The notes under the pieces: generated by a model
Seen by the model: only the letters and a program-made list of their open reading frames with translations
Database searches by the model: none
Told to the model about the DNA's origin: nothing
Position numbers and translations under genes: made by a program
Assembly: GCF_000235365.1 (NCBI RefSeq)
Contig: NC_016454.1
Span: 1 to 64,000 of the forward strand
Length of the DNA stretch: 64,000 bases
Source: Eremothecium cymbalariae DBVPG#7215
Taxonomy: Eukaryota; Ascomycota; Saccharomycetes; Saccharomycetales; Saccharomycetaceae
Reading direction: 5' to 3'
In this document: positions 51,670 to 60,994 of the stretch, piece by piece
Position numbering within the stretch: position 1 is the first letter of the stretch
How the letters are laid out: each line of letters begins with the position of its first letter

Positions 51670-52347
51670 TTAAGGTGCTACCCTTACTATTTTCCATGGG
51701 TCGTGTTCGCCATTTCTTTTATACACGATACGGTCGTGCAGACGACAATTTCTCCCTTGCCAGAACTCTATTTCCAATGGAACCACTCTGAGGCCACCCC
51801 AATGAGGTGGGCAAGAGATATCATCCACACCTTCAAACTCAGCTTCCTTCTCAGAAACCCTTCTGTCTAATTCTGTTCGGTCTTCAATCTGCTGAGATTG
51901 AGGCGATGCCCAGGCACCAATCTTAGAACCACGAGCTCTTAGCTTAAAGTACCGCTCTGACAACTGTCTGCTCACGAACTCAGTTGGACCCTCAATGCGA
52001 ACTTGCCTCTGGCTGTTTTTCCAAAAGAACGTAAGTGCTGCATGCGGATTACTTTGAATATCACGAGCCTTTTTAGACGTTTCCCAGTTGGAGTAGACAG
52101 TAAAGCCCCGCACGTCTAACTCTTTAAACAATAGAATTCTGGAAGATACCCTGCCACTTGGTAATTCTGCCGTTGCAAAAGTTACTGCTTCAGCAAGAGT
52201 TTCATCTGGATCATCTGTGGCTTCCTTGAACCATTTAGTAAACTGCTCAATTGGATCTTTTTCAACATCACCTATATCAAGAGAATACTTATTATATTGA
52301 AAGGTCTCTGGTGCAAAGATAATAGGCTCCTCTTCTGGTGCTGACAT
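51670..52347 (-). CDS. PDX3: Pyridoxamine-phosphate oxidase Pdx3
   Basis: An FMN enzyme that oxidises pyridoxine/pyridoxamine 5'-phosphate to pyridoxal 5'-phosphate. The 225 residues compare with 228 in S. cerevisiae. PSGRVSSRILLFKE and YSNWETSKKARDIQSNP bind FMN phosphate, RQVRIEGPTEF is the family core, and EFWQGRNCRLHDRIVY is the C-terminal PNPOx signature. In S. cerevisiae PDX3 (YBR035C) is the neighbour of the telomerase RNA gene TLC1; here a candidate telomerase RNA lies 1.5 kb away. Confidence 0.97.
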   Translation of the reverse strand: MSAPEEEPIIFAPETFQYNKYSLDIGDVEKDPIEQFTKWFKEATDDPDETLAEAVTFATAELPSGRVSSRILLFKELDVRGFTVYSNWETSKKARDIQSNPHAALTFFWKNSQRQVRIEGPTEFVSRQLSERYFKLRARGSKIGAWASPQSQQIEDRTELDRRVSEKEAEFEGVDDISCPPHWGGLRVVPLEIEFWQGRNCRLHDRIVYKRNGEHDPWKIVRVAP

Positions 52348-52598
52348 CTATAAATAGCGAAAGGTCTTAATAGACGTGCGCTGAATGAATACAGGCAGTT
52401 ACTGTGATAAGATGGGTGCTGAGTTTAAAGAAGTTATTGGTTGACAAATACACGTCTTACGTGATGATGTAAATAAAATATTAAGCCCACACTCACTCGA
52501 ATGATGATTATAGTTGGACAAACGATTAATAGTTATCTAATGTTTATAAATGCTAAGGAATTACTTGGTCACAAATCATCTTATTCTATTAAGATAGG

Positions 52599-53603
52599 TC
52601 AACAAACAGCAGGAAGAAGTCCTTTTGTCCAAGCATACAATCCTAATGTCAAAACGATATTTATATATGTCACTACAACAGTGCTGGCGAAATATGCAAG
52701 CATATCCATGAAATTTAATCTGGATCCCTCATAAATCAATGAACTGATTGTACTTAAACCACCACATAATCCTGTGTTTAATGCGATCAATATTTGGCAA
52801 TCAGATCTAGAATTTACAATAGGATGCATTGTGTCTTGCTTGCCTCTTTCTACTATTATCAGTATGCTTAATATCAAGGTACTTAGAAGATTTGCAAAGA
52901 ATGTTCCAACATAGAAGCGCTGACATGTGGGATTCCAATATTTATTAAGGTAGAACCGACCTAGCGATCCGAAGATGGCAAATAGGGCAGGAAGAGTCCA
53001 ATTTCTTGAATCGACATTTAAAATAACCAAAGCCATATTCATTATTACCAAAGGAATTGCAAGAAATGCTGATAAAATGTAAACCTTATCGAAAGCCAAG
53101 GATATATACGAATTTGCCCTGTGTTTAGACGTAGCACTCAGAACCCGGTTATTAAACTCTTCAGCTAATTTATAACCGAATAAAAAGCTGCTCATGCTCA
53201 CGAAAAACTGCACAATCAATACTGAAAGAAACTCCATAATACCATATCCCTTATTGGGAAGACGTTTCATGTTTTGATCCAAGTTTGTAGAGTGTAAAAA
53301 GACTTCCATTATTAGGGATGAATATGAAGAAACTGTCCCACAATAACCACTTACCAGACATACAAATATATCGATATTGATAACCTCACGTTTATTCAAC
53401 CCTTGGAGTAAACCCATAAAAATACATGCCACAAAATTTGACCACAGGACCGTTCTTGATTTAATATAGCTGTCATCGTAGTCCGATAGTGCTGAAAGTC
53501 CAACTCTTGTATATGTCCCTACAATCACCCAAAAGATAAAGCTAAGATGGAAACAAATCAATGCCTTTACCTTCGAAGCTTTCTCACATGTAACTAGAGC
53601 CAT
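52599..53603 (-). CDS. FEX1: Fluoride channel Fex1 (double CrcB/Fluc domain)
   Basis: A plasma-membrane fluoride exporter. The 334 residues (S. cerevisiae Fex1/Fex2 375) hold two CrcB domains in tandem. Repeat 1 has GTYTRVGLSAL (about 29-39), SNFVACIFMGLLQG and GYCGTVSSYSSLIMEV (about 86-101). Repeat 2 has IFGSLGRFYLNKYWNP (about 215-230), TFFANLLST (about 240-248) and GLCGGLSTISSLIYE (about 282-296). The Asn and Ser/Thr pore-track and Phe-box positions are recognisable though partly altered. In S. cerevisiae the FEX genes are subtelomeric, not beside PDX3. Confidence 0.9.
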   Translation of the reverse strand: MALVTCEKASKVKALICFHLSFIFWVIVGTYTRVGLSALSDYDDSYIKSRTVLWSNFVACIFMGLLQGLNKREVINIDIFVCLVSGYCGTVSSYSSLIMEVFLHSTNLDQNMKRLPNKGYGIMEFLSVLIVQFFVSMSSFLFGYKLAEEFNNRVLSATSKHRANSYISLAFDKVYILSAFLAIPLVIMNMALVILNVDSRNWTLPALFAIFGSLGRFYLNKYWNPTCQRFYVGTFFANLLSTLILSILIIVERGKQDTMHPIVNSRSDCQILIALNTGLCGGLSTISSLIYEGSRLNFMDMLAYFASTVVVTYINIVLTLGLYAWTKGLLPAVC

Positions 53604-53863
53604 TTACGGATTCTTTGATGTTAGTAATAGAACAGCTCAAGAGCTTTTTTATGTCATGATAATGAGATCACACAACGGGTGAGACATTTCTTAGATAAAA
53701 ATGTAGCTAATTTTTCTAACTGTTATTTCCCAAGCATTACAACTGAAACAAGAACAGAATATAGTAAAACCTAGTAGTATGTTAAGTTTATGTGCGGTAA
53801 GAGAATTTATAGTTGCGTCCATTGTGATCAATACATAAAGGTATTGATAAAATCGACAAAATT

Positions 53864-53912
53864 CCAAAAATTGAATTCCACTAGTAGAGAGCATACAAAT
53901 TTTGCTCAGTGG
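53864..53912 (-). other. Telomerase RNA 3' terminal stem and Sm site
   Basis: Reading 5' to 3' on the minus strand: CCACT-GAGCA, a 9-nt loop, TGCTC, six unpaired bases, AGTGG (53912-53878), then five bases and AATTTTTGG (53872-53864). A stem followed by an AUUUUUGG Sm site is the usual 3' end of yeast telomerase RNAs and is needed for Sm-ring binding and stability. Confidence 0.75.
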
Positions 53913-54142
53913 CCATTGATCACATAGTCAAATGTCAACGGCCACCTTAATAAAGTATTGATTGAATCTTAGTAAAAAATTCAATTTCTCTGCTGATGGA
54001 TTGAAGGGAGTCCCAAAACACCATTGTTGGAGAATGGTTTATTCGTTAAAGGGACACGAAAAACCAATAAAAAGAATCCATCTAATGGTGGAAGATCATT
54101 CCAAGTTGCCCAATTCAAGCTAGGAGACCAAGTCATTAAAGA

Positions 54143-54173
54143 CTTGCAAGACATCCAAAAATGGACTTGCAAA
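54143..54173 (-). other. Bulged hairpin in telomerase RNA with second Sm-like sequence
   Basis: The RNA can fold as TTTGCAAG paired with CTTGCAAG (8 bp, one G-U), a TGT bulge on the 3' side, then TCCA paired with TGGA around a TTTT loop. It contains ATTTTTGG, the Sm core, but inside a stem, so it is less likely to be the real Sm site. A bulged stem is the kind of site Est1 or Ku binds in TLC1; I cannot assign it. Confidence 0.4.
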
Positions 54174-54450
54174 ACTAGGGTTCGCAAGCCCACAAAGGTT
54201 ATCTAGTTGTCACGGATTATCGATGATTTGGGCATTGCTAACAATGGAATCTAAAGCAATATCAGATTCCTTTTGTAAGCCATAGACATCCTAGATTAGG
54301 ATGCCACAGAACAAACCAAATCCCATAAACTAGATCTTGGATGCTGAACATGCTAGGGGCTTTAATAATTTGTATAAACCCTCCCAGACTAAATTGACAA
54401 CTACTCCTGTAAAAGCAGAAGAGTGCCCTAACATAAGTGGTTCGCACATT

Positions 54451-54480
54451 TCAGCGGTGTGGTGTACGGGTCTCTCAGCG
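54451..54480 (-). other. Telomerase RNA template
   Basis: Thirty bases on the minus strand start and end with CGCTGA and hold GACCCGTACACCAC between. This is 24 bases of telomere unit plus a 6-base terminal repeat for realignment, the layout of the 30-nt Kluyveromyces lactis template with its 5-nt terminal repeats. It is the only telomere unit seen outside the chromosome end in this window. Confidence 0.95.
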
Positions 54481-54481
54481 A

Positions 54482-54694
54482 TCTTGTCCGCATCTTAAAA
54501 CAGATCCAGTCCTTAAACATCCTCCCTCACCTCTACAGTTCAAACCCTTTAAAAGTGTTGAAACCAACCCCGCTGGAGATATCCAAGAACACAGAGGTGC
54601 GATCCTGCTTGTGATCAGGTATCGAACCCTGGGGGTTAAGGTAAAACGGAGGTGTATTCAAAACACCGGAACTGATCAGGAAATAAGGACAAGA
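54482..54694 (-). other. Template boundary helix of telomerase RNA
   Basis: RNA bases UCUUGUCC (54694-54687) can pair perfectly with GGACAAGA (54489-54482) to form 8 bp. The 3' arm ends one base before the template. Helices directly 5' of the template set the template boundary in S. cerevisiae and K. lactis. About 197 nt lie between the arms. Confidence 0.75.
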
Positions 54695-54963
54695 AACGAT
54701 TCCAACCTTAGCATAATGGGACTCTGATGATGTTGCCAAGCGCTAAATACACTGAGCACAAGCGTTTGACGACCTCTTGGCGAATGTCTAATAACAATTC
54801 ATGAGTTGTAAGTAGAGGAGAAAACCTGAAAATGAACGAAAAATCGCTACCGTTTGCGAAAATTGAACCGCGTCCGGACATCTCATACGGAGCCTGATAA
54901 GAACCCTGACTGACCAAGGTTTTTAATACCAAATCTTCGACAGTCATCATTATCCCTAATAGT

Positions 54964-55296
54964 TCAAGGGCTTCTATTCTCACTGTCATCTGTTTGTTTA
55001 TTGCTTTCAGACGTCGGATCTGCTTCTATATCCTGCGAAGATGTATTAGGGACACTACTAGAAGCTCCAACCCCATTACCGTTTGCCAGACCATCGTAAA
55101 ACAATTTCCAAAGCTCCGAAACACTCTCAAACTCCTTTCCAACTGCAATGGAATTCTCTAATGATATATTGAGCCCATTTAAATGATTTAAAATAGAATC
55201 TGTCGTATTATTAATATCTTGTAGGAGCAAATCTCTTTGTTCCATGAAGTATTTATCGGATTCTGATACCTCGCCGATAGCAGCATCTTTAGACAT
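54964..55296 (-). CDS. DAD1: DASH/Dam1 complex subunit Dad1
   Basis: A small subunit of the ten-protein DASH ring that couples kinetochores to microtubules. I start at the ATG at 55296 (MSKDAAIGEVSES), giving 110 residues (S. cerevisiae 94). The family core SDKYFMEQRDLLLQDINNTT (about 13-32) and ILNHLNGLNISLENSIAVGK, then EFESVSELWKLFYDGL, are nearly invariant. An in-frame extension upstream to 55422 adds no family sequence. The acidic Ser/Asn-rich tail is longer than usual. In S. cerevisiae DAD1 (YDR016C) neighbours KCS1. Confidence 0.95.
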   Translation of the reverse strand: MSKDAAIGEVSESDKYFMEQRDLLLQDINNTTDSILNHLNGLNISLENSIAVGKEFESVSELWKLFYDGLANGNGVGASSSVPNTSSQDIEADPTSESNKQTDDSENRSP

Positions 55297-56221
55297 TGGT
55301 AAATCAACTTGGAATTGGTATTGAGGTGTCCCTTTCTTGTGAATTCTTTGATTATTAGACTTTAGATGTTTCATATTGGCGTTAAAAGGAACCCACTGTG
55401 CTACCAGCGAAATTTGGCACAATGTGCTTTAAACGTGAAAGATGACTAAATCATGTGATCACATGCCTTCCGATACAAAAGTCTAACTACTAACATACTG
55501 ATAGTTAAAGTTAATATGAACATATACAATATATAACTAAAACCAGTGTTAGTTCTACTACAGTGAATGGGTACCTAATGTGTAGCAGAGTGCACTAATC
55601 ATTCTTACGACTCCCATTAAGATTTAAAGCCCTAATAGGTTGTCAGTTACCGTGACAACTGTTAAAAGAACGCTTCAACATCACGAAAAAATCTTTAGTA
55701 GAGTATTTAAATGGGCTTGTCCATTTTAATTTAATAGTTTTATATAGGTATATTAAATCATAAGAAAAGTAGCTAAAAATAACCAGTAACATTGGCTGTC
55801 TGTGCTTATCATCAACTTTCAGATGGTCTCATTAAGCTGGGAGAATATGTTTATTATGCTATACGCAGATAAGGAACAACTTAAGTTCTGTCGCTACTGA
55901 AGGTACATATGCTCTACTTCAGGTGACACTAATGTTGTTCATACATTTTGTAGAATATAAAACGAAACGTTGTGCTTGATAGTAGCAATATTTGGTACCT
56001 GTTAGGTGTGTTTCTTCTCTCAAGGAAGAGGTTTGTTGAATTGTGTTAATTAACCAATCAAGTAAAAACAATAAAAATTATTACATATTATTTCATTAAA
56101 TCGAACTACCGGTATGGAGAAATCATACAATACCCGAAAATCAAAATTGAATGCCATAAAAAGTTGGTCAAATCATTAATGGTAATGATATTAAACGGAA
56201 ACATAAATCTCAATATGGGAG
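55297..56221. other. DAD1-KCS1 spacer
   Basis: About 925 bp, AT-rich, upstream of DAD1 and downstream of KCS1. I see no gene, tRNA or repeat in it. Confidence 0.5.
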
Positions 56222-58740
56222 TTAATCACTAACATCTTCGTCTCCATACCTTGGCTCTACATCAAATATCAATTCGTACTTTCTCCATTTCTTTCGTAAT
56301 TCATCGCCAGGATCATTGAATCTTGCTTCGTCTTCTTTATCAAATTGGTCGACCCAATCCCATGAAGTTTTGAACTCTTCGTTGGAGTCTAAATATTGTA
56401 GTAACTCATCATCCTTGTACACTAGTGGATGGTCACTCGTTAAGTGATTCCAAATGATTAACAGATAGAACTTGAGTGACTTTAATCCACGCAAGAACCC
56501 TCTATCTTCAAGTTCGGGTCTCTTTGGAGGGATTTTAAATGTGTCTATCGACGTGTCCATGTCATTTTTGGTAACACACCGTGCAAAATCAATGAGATTT
56601 AATTTCACTTTACAACGCTTAGTTGAAGGATTTGTGCCGTCATACATTAATAGTAGTGAGGCGCCATACATACGATACGACTTCAATTTGACTGCTTCGT
56701 TGCATAAAGTATCCAACTGTTTGATCAGACAAGGAATTTGTTTTAGAATACTTCTTTTAGAAAGCCCATCGTACAAGAACCTTGCAAGAACGCGGACAAA
56801 CTGCCAACCTATCTTCACGCGTCGACCAAAGTACTTGTCTCTTGTGATGTAATAATCTTTATTCCATATCTTGAGGCCGCAGATACGAACACCAAGTTTA
56901 CGTGATGTAGTGTTCCTACATTTTTCACGCTGAGACAACTGCTTGGACCTTTTGGCATCGACACCATATTGCCGGGTTCCCATTTTTAAATCTAATACGC
57001 ATGGCTTACTCAATTTGCGAGTCAAATCTTCCAAAAGGATAAATTTTGACACGACAGTGTGAGAATGTTCTTCGTAAGAAATGGACTCATGAGTTGGTTG
57101 CTGAGGTTTAGAATTTGGTGAATTAGGCACTGATGCCATTGCAGAAGAGCTATCATCTAATTCAAATAAGTCAGGTACCGCGTCTCCAGATATTACTTGC
57201 TGCATTTCTCTCAGATCTACTAAGGAATTATGGGAGTCTTGCCTCTTCTTGCGGTGAACAAACCTCATAGTGGTTGAAGATGAAGTTGAGGATGATCTCG
57301 ACTGCTTATTCTTTTGGAAATTCGCTAGACAATCACTGGACTGTACTCTTATGGATTCAGTGCCAAGGTTACCACTATGGCTGTGCAATGGGTGAACTAA
57401 ATGATGCATGGGACTGCGTCCACAATAGTGATGATTATTGTTGGCAACCAGATGATGATGGTGGTGGTGATGGTGAATATGGTGATGATGATGATGATGA
57501 TGTGGTTGTTGTTGTTGTTGCTGCTGCTGCTGCGACTTTGAAGTTGAAGGTTGTCCAAATACTTCTTCTATTATCAACTCTTTTAAACGGGTATTAATCA
57601 GTGTAGATCCCGTAGGGTATGGGGGCGTAACTGCAACGCTGTTCCTAGGACGGTCATGGGAATTTACTGCTGAATTGTCTCCACAAGCATTATCAGATGG
57701 CCATGAATCCTCGCTAGGCAACGATGTTGGAGAATGGGAATATTTATACCATAGGGAATCTGGAATAATGTGTTTATTGTCATCAAGGCAGACCTCGGGT
57801 AACGGGGTATCTTCGACATTGGGAAGGGATATAGTATACTGTAGTGGTTCTAATTTGGGCGTTGGTAGTGTTTCCATACTGTCCGGTACCGGCACGGAGT
57901 CAGTAACATCTATTGTCTTTGGCTTTTTTGAAGAGATGCTATTCAAAAAATCCTCTTTTTGAAGTAAAATGCTGCCTCACGTTTAGAACACCTATATAAC
58001 GAGGCATAAACTGCAACAGATCTGGGTGATTCAATTCTAAAGTTTCATACCAGCTGTTTTCTCTATTAACCAATGCTTTACAAACTGCCCTTTCACTAAA
58101 CCTAAAAATTGCAGTGTGACCGCCAACATTGTCTGTAAACGGCTGTAGTTCTACCTTCAATGGGAACTCCTGTGTCTCGTCAGAAGACATAACGTTATAT
58201 TCGTCTTCATCGTCTTCATCGTCCTCCTCGTCTTCATCGTTATCAACGTCATCACTTTTATCGTTAACATCTTCATCTTCATCTAAAACTACTACTCCAT
58301 CTGTCTCCACTAATAACGATTCATCACTGTCTGACGTGTCAGCCGCTGCTAGCAAAGGCTGATGCTGCGAATAAGCCGCTGCGCTTTGTTCGTCCTTTAC
58401 CTTATGCGGGAAATAAGTTGCAGAAGAGATCGGCTTAGAGACCAAGTCCTGAGAAGGCGATGAAGTAGACAACCGTCGATTGTACAACTCAAGATCCTGC
58501 TGAGCTGATACCAACGATGAACTAGTCATCTTAGACACAAACCTGGCCTCAGTGAGTTTCTCACTATCCCGCTCTTTATCCTTCTTCTTCTTCCTCCGCC
58601 TCCGCTGTTCTTCGCTAAAACTCAACAGCTCGTTAACGGCACCTGAATACTGCCTCTGCTTCTGCTGCTGCCCTTGGGCCTGCTGTGTGTGCTGTTCCTG
58701 TGACCCTTGCGGCTGCTGTGCGTGCTGTTTCTGTGGCCCT

Positions 58741-58774
<34 letters not shown>

Positions 58775-59063
58775 GTTGCTCCTCATCTTGCTCCTCCTGC
58801 TGCCCTTGGTATGCTAACTGCTTCTTGCACACTTTCGCAGACTTGCTCTCCACTAGCGGCGGCGAATTATCAAATATCCCCAAATAAGTACTCGCCTTCC
58901 GTCCCAAGATCATATGCGGCGGGGAAACCTGTTGCTCACCATCCTGCTGGTGCTGGTGCTGCCGCTGCACAGCAGCAGCAGAACCTCCCACACTCCCTCC
59001 TTGAGTTTCCAAACCACACTCTTTCACTCTCACCTCTTCCTCACCTCTTCCTGTCTCCACCAT
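56222..59063 (-). CDS. KCS1: Inositol hexakisphosphate kinase Kcs1, frame broken
   Basis: Kcs1 makes the inositol pyrophosphate 5-IP7, which acts in phosphate, vacuole and telomere-length control. The gene lies in two overlapping frames: 59063-57939 (374 codons, ending SKRGFFE-stop) and a second ending at 56222. Together they give about 945 residues (S. cerevisiae 1050). The first part carries the start of the kinase domain (FRFSERAVCKALVNRENSWY, then ELNHPDLLQFMPRYIGVLNV). The second carries VLDLKMGTRQYG (PxxxDxKxG catalytic motif), GASLLLMYDG and LNLIDFARC. Neither half can be active alone. The N-part has a long poly-Gln tract and an acidic block; the second has Gln and His runs (near 57430-57530). 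Confidence 0.88.
57945..57960 (-). other. Frameshift site in KCS1
   Basis: On the coding strand, five A (57960-57956) and six T (57950-57945) flank GAGGA. Removing one A would read SKEDFLNSISS, close to the S. cerevisiae SKDDFL; removing one T would read SKRGFLNSISS. So the sequence has one base too many in one of two homopolymers. It could be a sequencing error, a real mutation, or +1 ribosomal frameshifting on AAA. Confidence 0.8.
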
Positions 59064-60133
59064 TATGCTGCGAACTCCTACCCTCCTCTCTGGACAGCTA
59101 ATATAACCAACACAGCCTCTGTTTTATCACTTTGGTGTCTCAAACTATCACTCTTTGTATAACCTTTTGCTTATTTGGGATATTTCAAGTATGCAATAGA
59201 AAGGTAATAAAATGATAGTATAAAATATACAACAAATCAAAACAAAGTACACAGAACAATCAAAAAACAAAGTACACAGAAAAATCAAAAAAAGACAAAT
59301 ATTATTAACCTGACCTGTCTTATTATATCAGTCACTGCAATATCTATCTTCTTAGGTATGGTGATATTCTTATATTAAAAATTAATACTTATTATAGATC
59401 AGCAACAGAGGGAGTACTTTAAAATAAACGATAGTTAAAAAATAACATAAATATTATTTACTATAATTATTATATGTATGTATTTTAACTTAACAAAGAT
59501 TGAAAAAGTGCAAGGTTAGACCGCATTTCTTTTTTTCACCCCCGGTCCAATTTGCGTAACGTGGGAAAAAAGAAATGAAATATGGGTCACGTGCTAACAC
59601 GTGGTTGGGCCACAACACGGTGGGCGCATTCACACAACGGAGTTTTGTGAAGAACATGCGTGTTGCAATGATAGATTGGCGTTGGCACATGGCTTGTTTC
59701 AGCCTCTTGGGGAGGTGGTGTTGCGGTCCGCTGGCCTCTGCGAACGGGTTGCGGGGAGGGAGATCCGGACACCTGTGAGGTCACGTGACTGTGGGCTGCG
59801 GGGGGGCATGGGACCATGGTCAATTCAACATGCTTTTGAGATTGCCATATCAATTCATGGGGAGGGGCAGGTTGGGTTCCATATATTAGTGTGAGACGCA
59901 AGGAACACGGGACGCGGTGGAGCCTCGGTTGGTCGAAGGACCATGGACAAGGGCTTAGGTCCAGGTGTTTGTATTTCATGCGTGTTCAGTTGTCTGCGTG
60001 TATAAACCAACGGTGTCGCCCTCTGTAGTCCGAGGCCCTCTTAATATTTAAAACAATGTTCATCGAGAATTGCATTTTGATGAACTCTTCAAACCAATTA
60101 CCATGATACAGTACATAAAGAATCGAGGACCAG
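59064..60133. promoter_or_regulatory. KCS1-MSO1 divergent promoter with E-box sites
   Basis: About 1070 bp. The KCS1-proximal half (59140-59520) is very AT-rich. CACGTG, the Cbf1/Pho4 core, is at 59588-59593, 59598-59603 and 59782-59787. The GC-richer half has no supported gene; the frames near 59575-59979 overlap one another on both strands and have no family motif. Confidence 0.5.
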
Positions 60134-60745
60134 ATGGCAACACAGAGCCGTTCAGATATATGGAATAAATTCAAGTCTTCCACAAAGTCTTTATCATCTT
60201 CTTTATCGCAACTATCTATCAAAGCGGAGAAAGATGGAGATACACCTACGACTACTTTAATACACCGGGCATTTGTAAAGTACTACAAGAAACAAGAACC
60301 ATTTCAAGGTTACCCAGATTGGTTGGGCCATACAGAGGATAATTCAGACGAACAGACAATACTAAGTGCGAACAACTCTAGCCCAGGACAATCGTTAGGT
60401 AGTGCAGACAGTGGCACTAGAACAACAGCTGGGATGGCCTTTCAAAAAATATACAATAGTGTTCAAGCGAAAAAATCTTTCGGTGACCAAACTGGAAACA
60501 ACAGTAATTCTATGAGGTATAACACTGTTAATTCACGTTCTACAGGCCAATTATCAGGCGCTGGGAACCATGGTGCAACGTGGGGTATTCAGCGTCAGCA
60601 AACATTCGGGAATGACAGGTCTCAATCTGCTGACGTAGATAATGTGGTGACCAGCAGTCAACCCGCGGAATCACGCATACAATCACAACTGATGCGTGAA
60701 CGAATGAAAAGAAGCATGACCAGGCGTGGAACGTTTGAGGTATGA
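60134..60745 (+). CDS. MSO1: Sec1-binding exocytosis protein Mso1
   Basis: A partner of Sec1 that helps SNARE-mediated vesicle fusion at the bud and in prospore membranes. The 203 residues compare with 210 in S. cerevisiae. The conserved N-terminal Sec1-binding segment is DIWNKFKSSTKSLSSSLSQL (about 8-27), followed by DGDTPTTTLIHRAFVKYYKK (about 35-54). The rest is Asn/Ser/Gln-rich and disordered. A basic C-terminal segment (MRERMKRSMTRRGTFEV) fits a lipid or Sec4 contact. Confidence 0.88.
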   Translation: MATQSRSDIWNKFKSSTKSLSSSLSQLSIKAEKDGDTPTTTLIHRAFVKYYKKQEPFQGYPDWLGHTEDNSDEQTILSANNSSPGQSLGSADSGTRTTAGMAFQKIYNSVQAKKSFGDQTGNNSNSMRYNTVNSRSTGQLSGAGNHGATWGIQRQQTFGNDRSQSADVDNVVTSSQPAESRIQSQLMRERMKRSMTRRGTFEV

Positions 60746-60994
60746 GCTGCGATTTTGGGCAACAGTAGTCTCACTAAGCTTGGTCTTATTAAAGTTTTTG
60801 GGTGTCCGCAGTTCGGGTCCGTGCTGACTAACGTCCAGGGCATGGTGTGTTTAAATAATAGTTAAAAAAATATCTGACTCCTTATCAAACGGAACTGCAG
60901 ACATCTTATTGCAGACCAGTGACCTGCGTTCCGGAACTAGTTCATTGTTCTTAAAGTTATACAATTCTTATATATACAATTCAGTCACGAGACT

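Larger units (their letters stand above)
53855..54900 (-). ncRNA. TLC1: Telomerase RNA (TER/TLC1), candidate
   Basis: This is the RNA that templates telomere addition by Est2. The locus is a 1.36-kb gene-free gap between DAD1 and the fluoride channel gene. It holds a 30-nt segment (54451-54480) whose minus-strand RNA is one full 24-nt telomere unit plus six repeated bases, identical to the telomere at 1-324. An 8-bp long-range helix can close one base 5' of it, and a terminal stem followed by an Sm site AATTTTTGG lies near the 3' end. In S. cerevisiae TLC1 also lies beside PDX3. Both ends are estimates: the 3' end from the Sm site, and the 5' end from a TATA-like TATTAAAA at 54921-54928 and the usual size of 1.0-1.3 kb. 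Est1-arm, Ku-hairpin and pseudoknot are not assigned. Confidence 0.92.

Noticed and set aside
53961..53985. Hairpin with a U-rich loop as the telomerase RNA pseudoknot
   Set aside because: TTGAAT/ATTCAA with a U6 loop is attractive, but I could not find a partner for the loop, and it lies closer to the 3' end than the pseudoknot in S. cerevisiae. Not assigned.
54437..54739. Open frames over the telomerase RNA region
   Set aside because: Frames of 60-96 codons overlap on both strands, cover the template, and have no family similarity.
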